From Verrucomicrobia bacterium S94 (GTDB lineage: Bacteria > Verrucomicrobiota > Kiritimatiellia > Kiritimatiellales > Pontiellaceae), in assembly GCA_004299845.1 (NCBI GenBank), contig CP036201.1, positions 930,001-994,000 on the forward strand: a DNA stretch of 64,000 bases, read 5' to 3'. Below are positions 8,732 through 16,577 of this stretch, piece by piece. Every line of letters starts with the position of its first letter. The first letter of the stretch is position 1. The notes beneath the pieces were generated by a model, which saw nothing but the letters and a program-made list of their open reading frames with translations, did no database searches and had not been told where the DNA came from. The position numbers and the translations under genes are program-made.

Positions 8732-8782
8732 AGGTGACTGTTAATCACTTGGTTGCTTGTTCGAGCCCAGCCGCCGGAGCCA
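8732..8782 (+). other. att site: 3' half of a tRNA-Asn(GUU) gene
   Basis: The stretch reads like the 3' part of tRNA-Asn: an anticodon arm with loop CTGTTAA closed by GGTGA/TCACT, a variable loop, a T-arm with loop TTCGAGC, then GCCGGAGCCA including CCA. No 5' half with the matching acceptor strand lies upstream, where the DNA is AT-rich element sequence. This is the usual footprint of a tyrosine-integrase element at a tRNA 3' end. One T-stem pair is mismatched (T opposite C), consistent with a non-functional copy. The intact tRNA would be at the other end of the element, outside the window. Confidence 0.75.
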
Positions 8783-8786
8783 CTTT

Positions 8787-8822
8787 AAAACCCTGTTATC
8801 TTCAGTGATAGCAGGGTTTTTC
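8787..8822. terminator. rho-independent terminator
   Basis: AAAACCCTG and CAGGGTTTTT form the stem of a hairpin with TATC/GATA continuing inside, followed by T-rich sequence. It lies directly after the tRNA-Asn fragment and was probably that gene's original terminator. Confidence 0.75.
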
Positions 8823-8955
8823 TTTGTCTATACTGTTTTGCCCTCTATCAAATACGTGTCTGTTCAATGGGAGAGCATTTATGCCGTTGAAACCGGATCA
8901 GAATTTTGTTCTGTGAGCGGAAACTTTGTTCTGGTTACAGGGTGGAATTGCGCTG

Positions 8956-9087
8956 ATGAAAGGGTATACTTATCATCTGGAAAACAAAGGGTGTGATGCG
9001 CCGGGGGCGGTTTCGGCAGAGAAGATCTTCCAGCTGATGAAGGCCTTGAAACGGGCACCCTGCCTGTCGATGACCTTTTTCAGCTGA
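8956..9087 (+). CDS. possible small ORF, 43 residues
   Basis: An ATG-initiated frame encodes MKGYTYHLENKGCDAPGAVS and ends 15 bases before the DUF6172-type gene. The translated sequence looks protein-like (balanced composition, amphipathic AEKIFQLMKALKRA), but the ribosome site is weak and no family is recognised. It could be a real leader gene, or a remnant truncated when the tRNA-linked element arrived. The stretch 8823-8955 before it holds nothing recognisable apart from two copies of TTTGTTCTG. Confidence 0.3.
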   Translation: MKGYTYHLENKGCDAPGAVSAEKIFQLMKALKRAPCLSMTFFS

Positions 9088-9102
9088 ACAGGTACAGCTA
9101 TT

Positions 9103-9447
9103 ATGAAAAAGACATTTAATCTGACTCATCCGAAAATCAAATATCCGCGTATGATAGAAGCGGTAAAGCATGAGATCAGGAAATACATCAGACGGGAGCG
9201 CCGCAAGGAACTTCCCGATGGGGTGGATTTCTGGGATTTCGACTGCCGGTTCGGAGATACCGAAGCGGAGGCGAAAGTGATTCATCCGGCGGAAATCGAT
9301 CAGTACATAAACGATGCGGAAAAACGGGGGGTGACTTCGTTCTATGTTGAGATTCTGCGTAAAGAAGGCATTCGGGCCGCATCGAAGAAGGCCCGCGGTG
9401 AAGTTCCGGTGGATATTCCGAAACCGAAAGGTTTTGGCGAGACCTGA
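9103..9447 (+). CDS. DUF6172-type conserved protein
   Basis: The protein has 114 residues. The start MKKTFNLTHPKIKYPRMIEA, the segment GVDFWDFDCRFG and AKVIHPAEI are the conserved parts of a small family of unknown function found in many proteobacteria and other Gram-negatives. It is basic and soluble, with no signal peptide. A Lys/Arg-rich helix near residues 20-37 suggests nucleic-acid contact, which is speculation. It is the first clearly chromosomal gene after the integrated element. Confidence 0.7.
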   Translation: MKKTFNLTHPKIKYPRMIEAVKHEIRKYIRRERRKELPDGVDFWDFDCRFGDTEAEAKVIHPAEIDQYINDAEKRGVTSFYVEILRKEGIRAASKKARGEVPVDIPKPKGFGET

Positions 9448-9598
9448 TCTGAAGCAGCCGGGAATGCGGTTCTGATTCGCATCGGTTTTACAGCGGTTTG
9501 TTGGCCGCTTATGTTTCCGTCTGTGGATTTGCATTGAGCGGTCTTGCATCGGAAAAGATTCCACCGCAGACTCCGGAATAATTAAACTGGAGTGTGTA

Positions 9599-10860
9599 AT
9601 GAGCGAATCTTCCGCGAAACTGTATGAAAGTGTGTGTGACCGGTTTGAGGAGACGGCGGCATACATAAATCTTGATGGGAAAGTCCATGCGATTTTAAGC
9701 CAGCCCAAAGGGGAGCTTATGATCCATTTCCCGGTGAGAATGGATGATGGCGGCTACCGGTTGTTTAAAGGGTATCGGATTCAGCATAATAATCTGCTCG
9801 GCCCCTATAAGGGCGGCATGCGCTTTTCTCCGGAGGTCAGTCTGGACGAGGTGAAAGGATTGGCGATGCTGATGACGCTGAAGTGTGCTCTGGCGAAGTT
9901 GCCGCTGGGCGGGGCTAAGGGCGGTATCAAGTATAATCCGAATGAACACTCTCCGGAAGAGAATCAGCGGATTACCCGTCGTTTTACTGTTGCTCTCGGA
10001 CACAATATCGGCCCCAGCTATGACATTCCGGCTCCGGACATGGGGACCGATGCCCGGTACATGGATTGGATGATGGATACCTATCACAATCTGTATGGTC
10101 GGAAAATCGAGGATAAAGCGGTGGTCACCGGAAAGTCGGTTGCCTGCGGAGGAAGCGCCGGCCGCGCCAGTGCCACCGGTTTCGGAGCGGTCTACTGTGT
10201 GGAAGAGTGGGCAAAAGGAGCAGGACTTCCGCTGAAAGGGGCAACCTTTGCCATTCAGGGTTTCGGCAATGTGGGTTCGCATGCGGCTTTGAAACTGGAG
10301 GAACAGGGTGCGGTACTGGTTGCAGTGAATGATCATACCGGTACGCTAATCAATCCTGATGGAATTTCTGCAAAGGCACTTGCCGAATATGTTCAGGAGC
10401 ATCGTGGGATTAAGGATTTTCAGCCTGAGTATGAAACGAACGATGTTGCGGAATTCTGGGGCAGAAAGTTGAGGTGCTGGTGCTGGCGGCTAAAGAGAAT
10501 GTGGTAACGAAAAGCAATGCCGGTTTAATTCAGGCCCGGCTGATTGTGGAGGGAGCGAACGGGCCGGTGACTCCTCCGGCGGAAGCAGTTCTGCGGCAGA
10601 AGGGTATTCCGATCATTCCCGATATTCTGGCGAATATGGGCGGGGTGATTGTTTCCTATTTTGAGTGGGTGCAGAACCGGAACAGCGAATACTGGAGCGC
10701 CGAAACGGTGGATGCCAAACTGCGGGAAAAACTCATCGCGGCCTATCATGACGTGGTGCGGATTTCGGGTAAACAGAACATCAGCCTGCGTCAGGCCGCC
10801 TACGTTGAAGCTCTGAAGCATCTCGAAGAAGTTTATCTCAAGCGCGGTGTCTGGCCGTGA
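9599..10860 (+). CDS. gdhA: glutamate dehydrogenase, frame broken in a G4 run
   Basis: Catalyses the reversible oxidative deamination of glutamate to 2-oxoglutarate and ammonia with NAD(P). The N-terminal dimerisation domain has FKGYRIQHNNLLGPYKGGMRF with the substrate-binding lysines, and GGAKGGIKYNP with the catalytic lysine region. The Rossmann domain shows GFGNVGSHAA. The C-terminal part carries ENVVTKSNAG and GANGPVTPPA. Two frames meet at G4 (10458-10461). One more G gives a 420-residue protein reading FWGQKVEVLVLAAKEN, normal for the family. GGAG precedes the ATG. All substrate and cofactor motifs are intact once the frame is restored, so a sequence error is likelier than a pseudogene. 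Confidence 0.85.
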
Positions 10861-11348
10861 TTTCACATTCGGGTGGACGGCGGTGATATTCTGACGGTTG
10901 CCGTGTATGTGACTGGTGCACGAAAATACGATTCAGATTGAAGCGGCCGGTGAATAACCCTTTCGGAGGGGATGGTTCCGGTGTTGCTCTGAGTGCGAAT
11001 CCGAAGGTTGCCAGGTGGGGAGAAGCTGTTGTGTTGATCTGTGCGGGCAACCGGTCCCGTTGGAAGTTGCGGAACCGGTTCTCGAAAGCGTTGCACTGAA
11101 ATTGAGCCGGTTGTATACCGAACTTCCTTTCAGGGCGGGGACTGGGGACGGTTTGTCTGTATTCGGAAATGCGGGGTGTACGGTGTGCGGGCTTGAACTC
11201 CGGGGGCGGGAAGGGTAGATTGCGCGCTTCGTTTTTGGCTGGGGATATCCGCGGCCGTTAACCGTTAATAGTTCGGGGATAGATGGTTGATAGATAATCC
11301 CTACTCGATGGTTGACAGATAACAATTAACAGATAACCGGTTTATATT
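10861..11348. other. 488-base intergenic region, no gene seen
   Basis: Short overlapping frames on both strands show no protein-like composition. The only structure noticed is the set of short direct repeats at its right end. No clear terminator follows the glutamate dehydrogenase gene, and no obvious sigma-70 boxes precede proS. Confidence 0.5.
11282..11336. repeat. short direct repeats before proS
   Basis: GATGGTTGATAGATAA, GATGGTTGACAGATAA and a shorter AATTAACAGATAA follow one another just upstream of the proS start, at about 25-base and then 17-base spacing. They end 12 bases before the start codon, so they lie in the 5' leader and could affect translation or bind a regulator. Confidence 0.5.
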
Positions 11349-12869
11349 ATGGCAAAGCAGAAGAAAACGGCGATTACCCCGACGCGGGGCGAGAATTATC
11401 CGGAGTGGTATCAGCAGGTAGTACGCGCGGCGGAGCTGGCGGAAAACAGCGATGTGCGCGGCTGTATGGTCATTCGTCCATGGGGGTATGCGCTCTGGGA
11501 GAATATTCAGCGTTCGCTGGATAAAATGTTCAAGGATACGGGGCATGTGAATGCCTATTTCCCGATTTTCATACCGAAAAGTTATCTGGAAAAAGAAGCC
11601 GAGCACGTCGACGGTTTTGCCAAGGAGTGTGCCGTGGTGACACATCATCGTCTGGAAGAGGGGCCGGACGGCGGACTGATTCCGGCGGGCGAACTGGAGG
11701 AGCCGTTGGTCGTGCGCCCGACATCGGAGACCATTATCGGATCCACATTTGCAAAGTGGGTGGAGAGTTATCGTGATCTGCCGCTGCTGATCAATCAGTG
11801 GGCGAATGTGGTCCGGTGGGAAATGCGCACGCGTCTGTTTCTGCGCACGGCGGAATTCCTGTGGCAGGAAGGGCATACGGCGCACGAAACCGAAGCGGAA
11901 GCGTGGGAGGAGACCCGCAGAATGCTCGAAGTTTATAAAACGTTTGCCGAGGAGTATATGGCGATGCCGGTGCTGACCGGTGAGAAAACTGCCGGAGAGC
12001 GCTTTCCCGGTGCAGTAAGCACACTGTGTATTGAGGCGATGATGCAGGATCGCAAGGCGCTGCAGGCGGGGACCAGTCATTTCCTGGGACAGAATTTTGC
12101 GAAGGCGTCGAAGATTCAGTACACGAGCCGCGAGGGGAATCTGGAATATGCGTGGACGACATCGTGGGGCGTTTCGACGCGTCTGATCGGCGGTATGATT
12201 ATGACCCACGGTGATGACAACGGTATGATCATGCCGCCCCGTCTGGCTCCGAGCCATGTTGTTCTATTGCCGATTATCCGTAAGGAAGAGGATCGCGAGG
12301 CGATTCTGACCTATTGCGAGGAGATTGCCGCCAGCCTCCGGAAACAGCGTTATCATGAACGGGATGTAGAGGTGGTGATCGATTCCCGCGACATCAATGC
12401 CGGCGAAAAGGGCTGGAGCTGGGTCAAAAAAGGTATTCCGATTAAAGCCGAGGTAGGGCCGCGTGATATGGCGAATAATTCGGTCTTTATGGCGCGTCGT
12501 GATACGATGGAAAAGCAGGGGGTCGATAAAGACGAATTTGTGGCGAATATTGTGAAAACGCTGGACGATATTCAGAACTGTCTGCTGCAGCGTGCGCTGG
12601 AGCATCGGACAGAACATACGAAGGAGATCGATTCCTACGATGAGTTCAAAGCCTTCTTTACCCCGGAAAATAAAAACCGTCCGGAAGCACACGGCGGTTT
12701 TGCGATGAGCCACTGGTGCGAAAGCGGGGAGTGTGAGGATAAGATTAACGATGAATTATCGGTGACGATTCGCTGTATTCCATTTGACCGGGCTGAAAGC
12801 GGCGAGGGGGCCTGCATCTGCTGCGGCCGTCCGAGTCCGGGACGCGTGGTTTTTGCGAAGAGTTATTGA
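11349..12869 (+). CDS. proS: prolyl-tRNA synthetase (eukaryote/archaeon-like type)
   Basis: Charges tRNA-Pro. The protein has 506 residues. It lacks the editing insertion of the long bacterial form and instead shows the compact form: class II core with RPTSETIIGSTFAKW and RWEMRTRLFLRTAEFLWQEGHTAH (motif 2), GTSHFLGQNF, motif 3 with GGMIMTHGDDNGMIMPP, an anticodon-binding domain after about residue 300, and a C-terminal zinc-binding tail with CESGEC and CICCGRP. Ends in Tyr, as is typical. No strong ribosome site precedes the ATG, and the leader carries direct repeats. The archaeal-type enzyme is scattered among bacteria by transfer, so its presence is not odd. Confidence 0.92.
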   Translation: MAKQKKTAITPTRGENYPEWYQQVVRAAELAENSDVRGCMVIRPWGYALWENIQRSLDKMFKDTGHVNAYFPIFIPKSYLEKEAEHVDGFAKECAVVTHHRLEEGPDGGLIPAGELEEPLVVRPTSETIIGSTFAKWVESYRDLPLLINQWANVVRWEMRTRLFLRTAEFLWQEGHTAHETEAEAWEETRRMLEVYKTFAEEYMAMPVLTGEKTAGERFPGAVSTLCIEAMMQDRKALQAGTSHFLGQNFAKASKIQYTSREGNLEYAWTTSWGVSTRLIGGMIMTHGDDNGMIMPPRLAPSHVVLLPIIRKEEDREAILTYCEEIAASLRKQRYHERDVEVVIDSRDINAGEKGWSWVKKGIPIKAEVGPRDMANNSVFMARRDTMEKQGVDKDEFVANIVKTLDDIQNCLLQRALEHRTEHTKEIDSYDEFKAFFTPENKNRPEAHGGFAMSHWCESGECEDKINDELSVTIRCIPFDRAESGEGACICCGRPSPGRVVFAKSY

Positions 12870-12987
12870 TGAATCCGCGTGATAATTGAGGTGCGCTCTT
12901 TTTTGATCTTATAAAAATACGTTTCCGTTTCACTCGTTGCGTATTTCCATTGCCCGAAAACGAACCCTGATTTACATTATCCGGATT

Positions 12988-14124
12988 ATGCAATTTTCAC
13001 GAACAACTCTGCTGGCTTCGCTGTTTTTTCTGATTTCCGGTTCGACGGCGGTTTTCGCGCAGTCGGAGGCTAAGCAAATTGAGGCGTCGGGAGTCGGTGC
13101 GGACACCAAGGTGTCTGTACAGGACATGACGGAGCAATCGAAAGACGAAAAGGTCTACTGGGTTGAAGACCAGGGTCAGTTCACCTGGCGTTCGGCGTTC
13201 GATAAGAAAATGGACAATCCTGCCGCTCAGTGGAAGCTGGCATCGGAAACGCGTGAAAAGGGACAGCTGAAAAAAGCGGAACGCCGGATGATGTACCTGT
13301 ACCGTCGGTGGCCGAACAGCAAAGAGGCTCCCTGGGCCGCGCGGGCCCGCGCGGATATGCTGTTTGAACGCAAGGAATGGAAGGCGGCGTTTGAGGCTTA
13401 TCAGTATCTGATCGATAATTATTCAGGACAGATGGAGCACTATGATTCGGCTCTGGAGGCACAGTATGAGATTGCGGTTAAAATTATGAACCGTCGTCGT
13501 CTCCGGTGGATTTTCGGCGGATATCGCGCCCCGGAATACGCGGTGGAATATTTTGAGAAAGTGGTGCGCAACGGGCCGCAGTGGAGTCGGGCCCCGGAAG
13601 CCCAGTTTATGGTAGGCAAGTGCAACCAGGATTCGAAAGAGTATGAACAGGCGATCAGTGCTTATGAAGTGCTGGGCTACCGCTATCCGGACAGTTCGTT
13701 GGCCGAAGAGGCGGCGTGGCAGCAGATTGAGTGCTATCGCAAACTACGCAAGGATTATCCGGCCGCCCCGGAGATTCTGGACCGAATGCTGACGGCGACT
13801 ACTGTTTTTCTTTCAACCTATCCGAAATCGGAATACCGGACGGAAATTATTAAGTTGCGAAATAAGCTTTATGAGGTGAAAGCGCAGCAGGTTTTCAATG
13901 AAGCTGAATTTTATGCTCAGGTACCGAAAGAACCGGAAGCGGCAATTATCTATTATGAGAAGATGATTGCGGAATATCCCAAAAGCAAACTGGTGCCGAA
14001 AGCATATAAACGGATTGAAGAGCTGAAGAAGATTCTGGCAATGCCGGCCAAGGCCCGCACTCCGGAAGCTCCGCGTTCTCGTCCGATTCCATTCACGAAA
14101 GGTGGACAGGATGTCGAAGGGTAG
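12988..14124 (+). CDS. BamD-like TPR protein, exported
   Basis: The protein has 378 residues. ATG 12988 is chosen because it gives a clean signal peptide, MQFSRTTLLASLFFLISGST with cleavage after VFA. The mature part holds tetratricopeptide-like repeats: a block near residues 75-150 with YLYRRWPNSKEAPWAARARAD, then repeated patterns of the kind AISAYEVLGYRYPDSSLAEEA and AIIYYEKMIAEYPKSKL, matching outer-membrane assembly lipoproteins (BamD/YfiO). No lipobox cysteine is present at the cleavage site, so it is periplasmic rather than lipidated. It overlaps lptD by 14 bases, which supports a role in outer-membrane biogenesis. Confidence 0.75.
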   Translation: MQFSRTTLLASLFFLISGSTAVFAQSEAKQIEASGVGADTKVSVQDMTEQSKDEKVYWVEDQGQFTWRSAFDKKMDNPAAQWKLASETREKGQLKKAERRMMYLYRRWPNSKEAPWAARARADMLFERKEWKAAFEAYQYLIDNYSGQMEHYDSALEAQYEIAVKIMNRRRLRWIFGGYRAPEYAVEYFEKVVRNGPQWSRAPEAQFMVGKCNQDSKEYEQAISAYEVLGYRYPDSSLAEEAAWQQIECYRKLRKDYPAAPEILDRMLTATTVFLSTYPKSEYRTEIIKLRNKLYEVKAQQVFNEAEFYAQVPKEPEAAIIYYEKMIAEYPKSKLVPKAYKRIEELKKILAMPAKARTPEAPRSRPIPFTKGGQDVEG

Positions 14125-16168
14125 ACCGGTGCTGTTTCTCTGTTGCTGCGGAATGGCCGCCGCTGCGGTGGCAGCCGATCTTGATCTGCCGAAAGAGATT
14201 CCGGATGAACCTTTCGATCTGACTGCCGCCCGTCTTGAATTCACAAATGATACGCTCATTGCCAGCGGGGGCGTAACCGGCCGTTTCGAGAATGTGGTTA
14301 TCCGGGCTGATCGCGTTGAGGGGAATACGGCCAGCGGTGACCTGAAAATGGAAGGGGATATCTTTTTCAAGCGCGGAGATATTGAATGGCACGGCTCTGA
14401 GCTGGAATACAACTATATCAAGCAGGAAGGTGATTTTGGTCCGTCGACCCTCAATTTTGATCCGGTACTTATGAGTGTGGATCAGGTGCAACGGGTATCC
14501 ACCAATGAATTCCGGTTGCAGGGGGCGGAGTTCACCACCTGTCCGAAAGATCATCCTCACTTCCATGTGAGAGCCGAAGAAGCCTTTCTGATTGATGAAG
14601 AGTATCTGAAGGCGAAAGGGGTTACGGTATATATCGGAAAAGTGCCGGTCTTCTATGTTCCGTACTGGCGTCAGAAGCTGAGCAAACCGATTTTTTCTTT
14701 TCAGGGTGGAGTCGGCTCTGAATGGGGGCTGTATCTGCTGACTACCGCAACGGTTCCTCTGACGGAGCAGGTTGAATCGGAAACCGATCTGAATCTTTAC
14801 ACCAGGCGGGGTGTTGGGCTGGGGCAGGGGTTTAACTGGGATTATCCCAATGTCGAAGGCACTTTCCACGGGTTTTATCTAAAGGATCAGGATAAGTATG
14901 CGCGGTATGATCCAGCGGATGGGGGCTATGACGGAACGGTCGGGGATGAAATCAGAGATGACCGCTACCGGCTGAAGCTGGAGCATCATCAGTATTTTGA
15001 CGATACGTTCTATGTAAATACCAAATGGAATTATCTGAGCGATCCCGCTGTGATCGAGGAGTTTTTTAAAGGGGAGTACCGGTCTTATGCCCAGCCGGAA
15101 AACTATTTTTCGCTCGATTACGGGAACAGCTATCTGGGCACTGAGGCGTTCATTAACAAGCGGCTGAATGATTTTTATAACAATACCGACCGCTATGAAT
15201 ATTCTCTGGATGCCTACCGTACCCGAATCCCGGGTACGCCGCTCTATTTTCAGAGTGAAAATGCGGTGGCCCAGCTGGAACGGGTTTCGGGAACGCTTGA
15301 TCCGATGGCGGAATATGATGCGACCCGGCTGGATTCACTGAACTCGCTCTATCTCCCGCAACGTTTAGGATTTTTGAGCCTGGTTCCTCGTGCGACGTAT
15401 CGCGCAACTTACTACAGTGATTCTGTCGCCGGAGGTGAAGAGATGCGCCAGATTCCGGGGGCCGGGATGCAGGTTTCGTTTGAGGCCGCCAGAGTGCTGT
15501 CGGAGCGCGAGCGCTGGTACGGGAAAGGGCTGCGCCATAAAATTCAGCCTTATGCAGATTATATTTATCAGGACAGCGACGTCGATAGCTCAGATCTTTA
15601 CCGGTTCGATGATGTGGATCTGATGCAGGATGAAAATAAAGTGAAAATTGGTTTGAGGAATGTACTGCAGACGAAACGTGATAACCGGGTTTCGCGGTTT
15701 ATTGATCTTGATCTGTATACTTATTATCTCGTGGAGGATCATGGTTCCGGAAATAACTTTGATTCGTTGTTTATTGATGCACGAATGCCGCTGACTAAAC
15801 GTGTGATGGTGGATATTGAAGGGGTGGTGGACTGGAATTCCGGAGAGGTTCCGTTTTTCAATACCCGATTTTCTTATGATTATGACGATCTGATTCTCAG
15901 CATTGAACACCTGTACCGCACGGAGCGTGAATCGCTCTGGACCCCGCGTTTTGAACTGTTTCCGGAATCCCGCCTGTCGTTGGAAGGATATGCCCGGTAT
16001 AATGACAAAGACAACGATCTGGAAGAGATTGCCGGTATGATTTACGCCAACTGGTGCTGCATGCGTTACGGTCTGGGGTATCATTTCTACGATGAAAATG
16101 AACACCAGATTATGTTCAGCATCGGCCTTTCCGCATTCCCGCAGGCAAGGATCAGCTCCGGATTTTAA
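14111..16168 (+). CDS. lptD: LPS-assembly protein LptD (OstA)
   Basis: Outer-membrane beta-barrel that inserts lipopolysaccharide into the outer leaflet together with LptE. Start ATG 14111 has AGG upstream; a GTG at 14102 is an alternative. Residues 1-23 or so are a signal peptide. Residues 35-130 form the LptA/OstA-like beta-jellyroll: LTAARLEFTNDTLIASGGV, RADRVEGNTASGDL, ELEYNYIKQEGDF. A conserved YVPYWRQKLSKPIFSFQGG leads to the C-terminal barrel, with alternating aromatic strands through the end. The protein ends in Phe as expected for barrel insertion. Cysteines are few, so the disulphide switch of E. coli LptD is probably absent. With lpxC later in the window this supports an LPS-bearing cell. 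Confidence 0.85.
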   Translation: MSKGRPVLFLCCCGMAAAAVAADLDLPKEIPDEPFDLTAARLEFTNDTLIASGGVTGRFENVVIRADRVEGNTASGDLKMEGDIFFKRGDIEWHGSELEYNYIKQEGDFGPSTLNFDPVLMSVDQVQRVSTNEFRLQGAEFTTCPKDHPHFHVRAEEAFLIDEEYLKAKGVTVYIGKVPVFYVPYWRQKLSKPIFSFQGGVGSEWGLYLLTTATVPLTEQVESETDLNLYTRRGVGLGQGFNWDYPNVEGTFHGFYLKDQDKYARYDPADGGYDGTVGDEIRDDRYRLKLEHHQYFDDTFYVNTKWNYLSDPAVIEEFFKGEYRSYAQPENYFSLDYGNSYLGTEAFINKRLNDFYNNTDRYEYSLDAYRTRIPGTPLYFQSENAVAQLERVSGTLDPMAEYDATRLDSLNSLYLPQRLGFLSLVPRATYRATYYSDSVAGGEEMRQIPGAGMQVSFEAARVLSERERWYGKGLRHKIQPYADYIYQDSDVDSSDLYRFDDVDLMQDENKVKIGLRNVLQTKRDNRVSRFIDLDLYTYYLVEDHGSGNNFDSLFIDARMPLTKRVMVDIEGVVDWNSGEVPFFNTRFSYDYDDLILSIEHLYRTERESLWTPRFELFPESRLSLEGYARYNDKDNDLEEIAGMIYANWCCMRYGLGYHFYDENEHQIMFSIGLSAFPQARISSGF

Positions 16169-16307
16169 TCCAGGCCTTTCGCTAATTCCATTTACTAAAA
16201 CATTCCGGTCTTAACGACAGCGTTATTCCGCGCAGCGACGCAGAGCGCGCGGAGCCGTTTGTGACTGAATTTCTCTGCGTCCTTGTAGGTTTCTCCCGAC
16301 ATCATGT

Positions 16308-16371
16308 GAGCTTTTTCCCCTTTCGAGAATGGGAACCATTACTCGTCGGAGAAAGGGGAGGAAAAAAGCTC
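16308..16371 (+). other. long hairpin in the IS110 left end
   Basis: GAGCTTTTTCCCCTTTC (16308-16324) pairs with GAAAGGGGAGGAAAAAAGCTC (16351-16371) with one bulge, and a smaller hairpin AATGG/CCATT sits in its loop. It lies upstream of the candidate bridge RNA. It may insulate the RNA promoter or act as an end-recognition structure. Function unknown. Confidence 0.6.
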
Positions 16372-16400
16372 CTCAGTTAAGTAAGCTCAGGAGCACCAGG

Positions 16401-16570
16401 GAACCGCCGGGCTTTTGACGAAAAGCTCGGCGGGGTTTCGGAAGAGATCATTCAGCGCCCAGAACCTGCCGGAGGCAGCGTTCATCGCAGAGCAGGGATC
16501 CTCCGAAGCTGCTCCGGTTTTATCTCAAACAGTTGACAGAGCCTTTTGAGCTCACCTCTACAAGACGGAG
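16401..16570 (+). ncRNA. candidate IS110 bridge RNA
   Basis: About 170 nt with three folded parts in order. First, a strong 5' hairpin (16401-16439, CCGCCGGGCTTTT against AAAAGCTCGGCGG). Second, an internal-loop stem (16439-16506) closed by GATC pairs, with inner hairpin CTGCC/GGCAG: the putative target loop. Third, an internal-loop stem (16512-16570) closed by CTCCG/CGGAG, with inner stem GAGC/GCTC: the putative donor loop. In the donor loop ACAGTTG (16529-16535) equals the seven bases before the right core, and CTACAAG (16558-16564) is the exact complement of CTTGTAG at the left core. In the target loop CAGCGCC and CGCAGAG match the flanks at 5/7 and 6/7 positions. Size and order agree with the bridge RNA known from IS621. 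Expression is not shown. Confidence 0.75.
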
Positions 16571-16577
16571 AAAAACC

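Noticed and set aside
8757-8996. A 79-residue plus-strand frame starting in the tRNA fragment
   Set aside because: It begins within the T-arm of the tRNA-Asn remnant and crosses the terminator hairpin, so it is not a gene.
9695-10336. A 213-residue minus-strand frame opposite glutamate dehydrogenase
   Set aside because: It is the antisense of a well-recognised enzyme gene and has no features of its own.
16450-16492. Target guides of the bridge RNA read in the swapped orientation
   Set aside because: CAGCGCC is identical to bases just right of the core, and CGCAGAG is the complement of bases left of it, which looks like a perfect but reversed match. The flanks are quasi-palindromic (CTGCG and CAGCG), so this is expected by chance. 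The orientation consistent with the donor guides gives 11 of 14 matches and is preferred.
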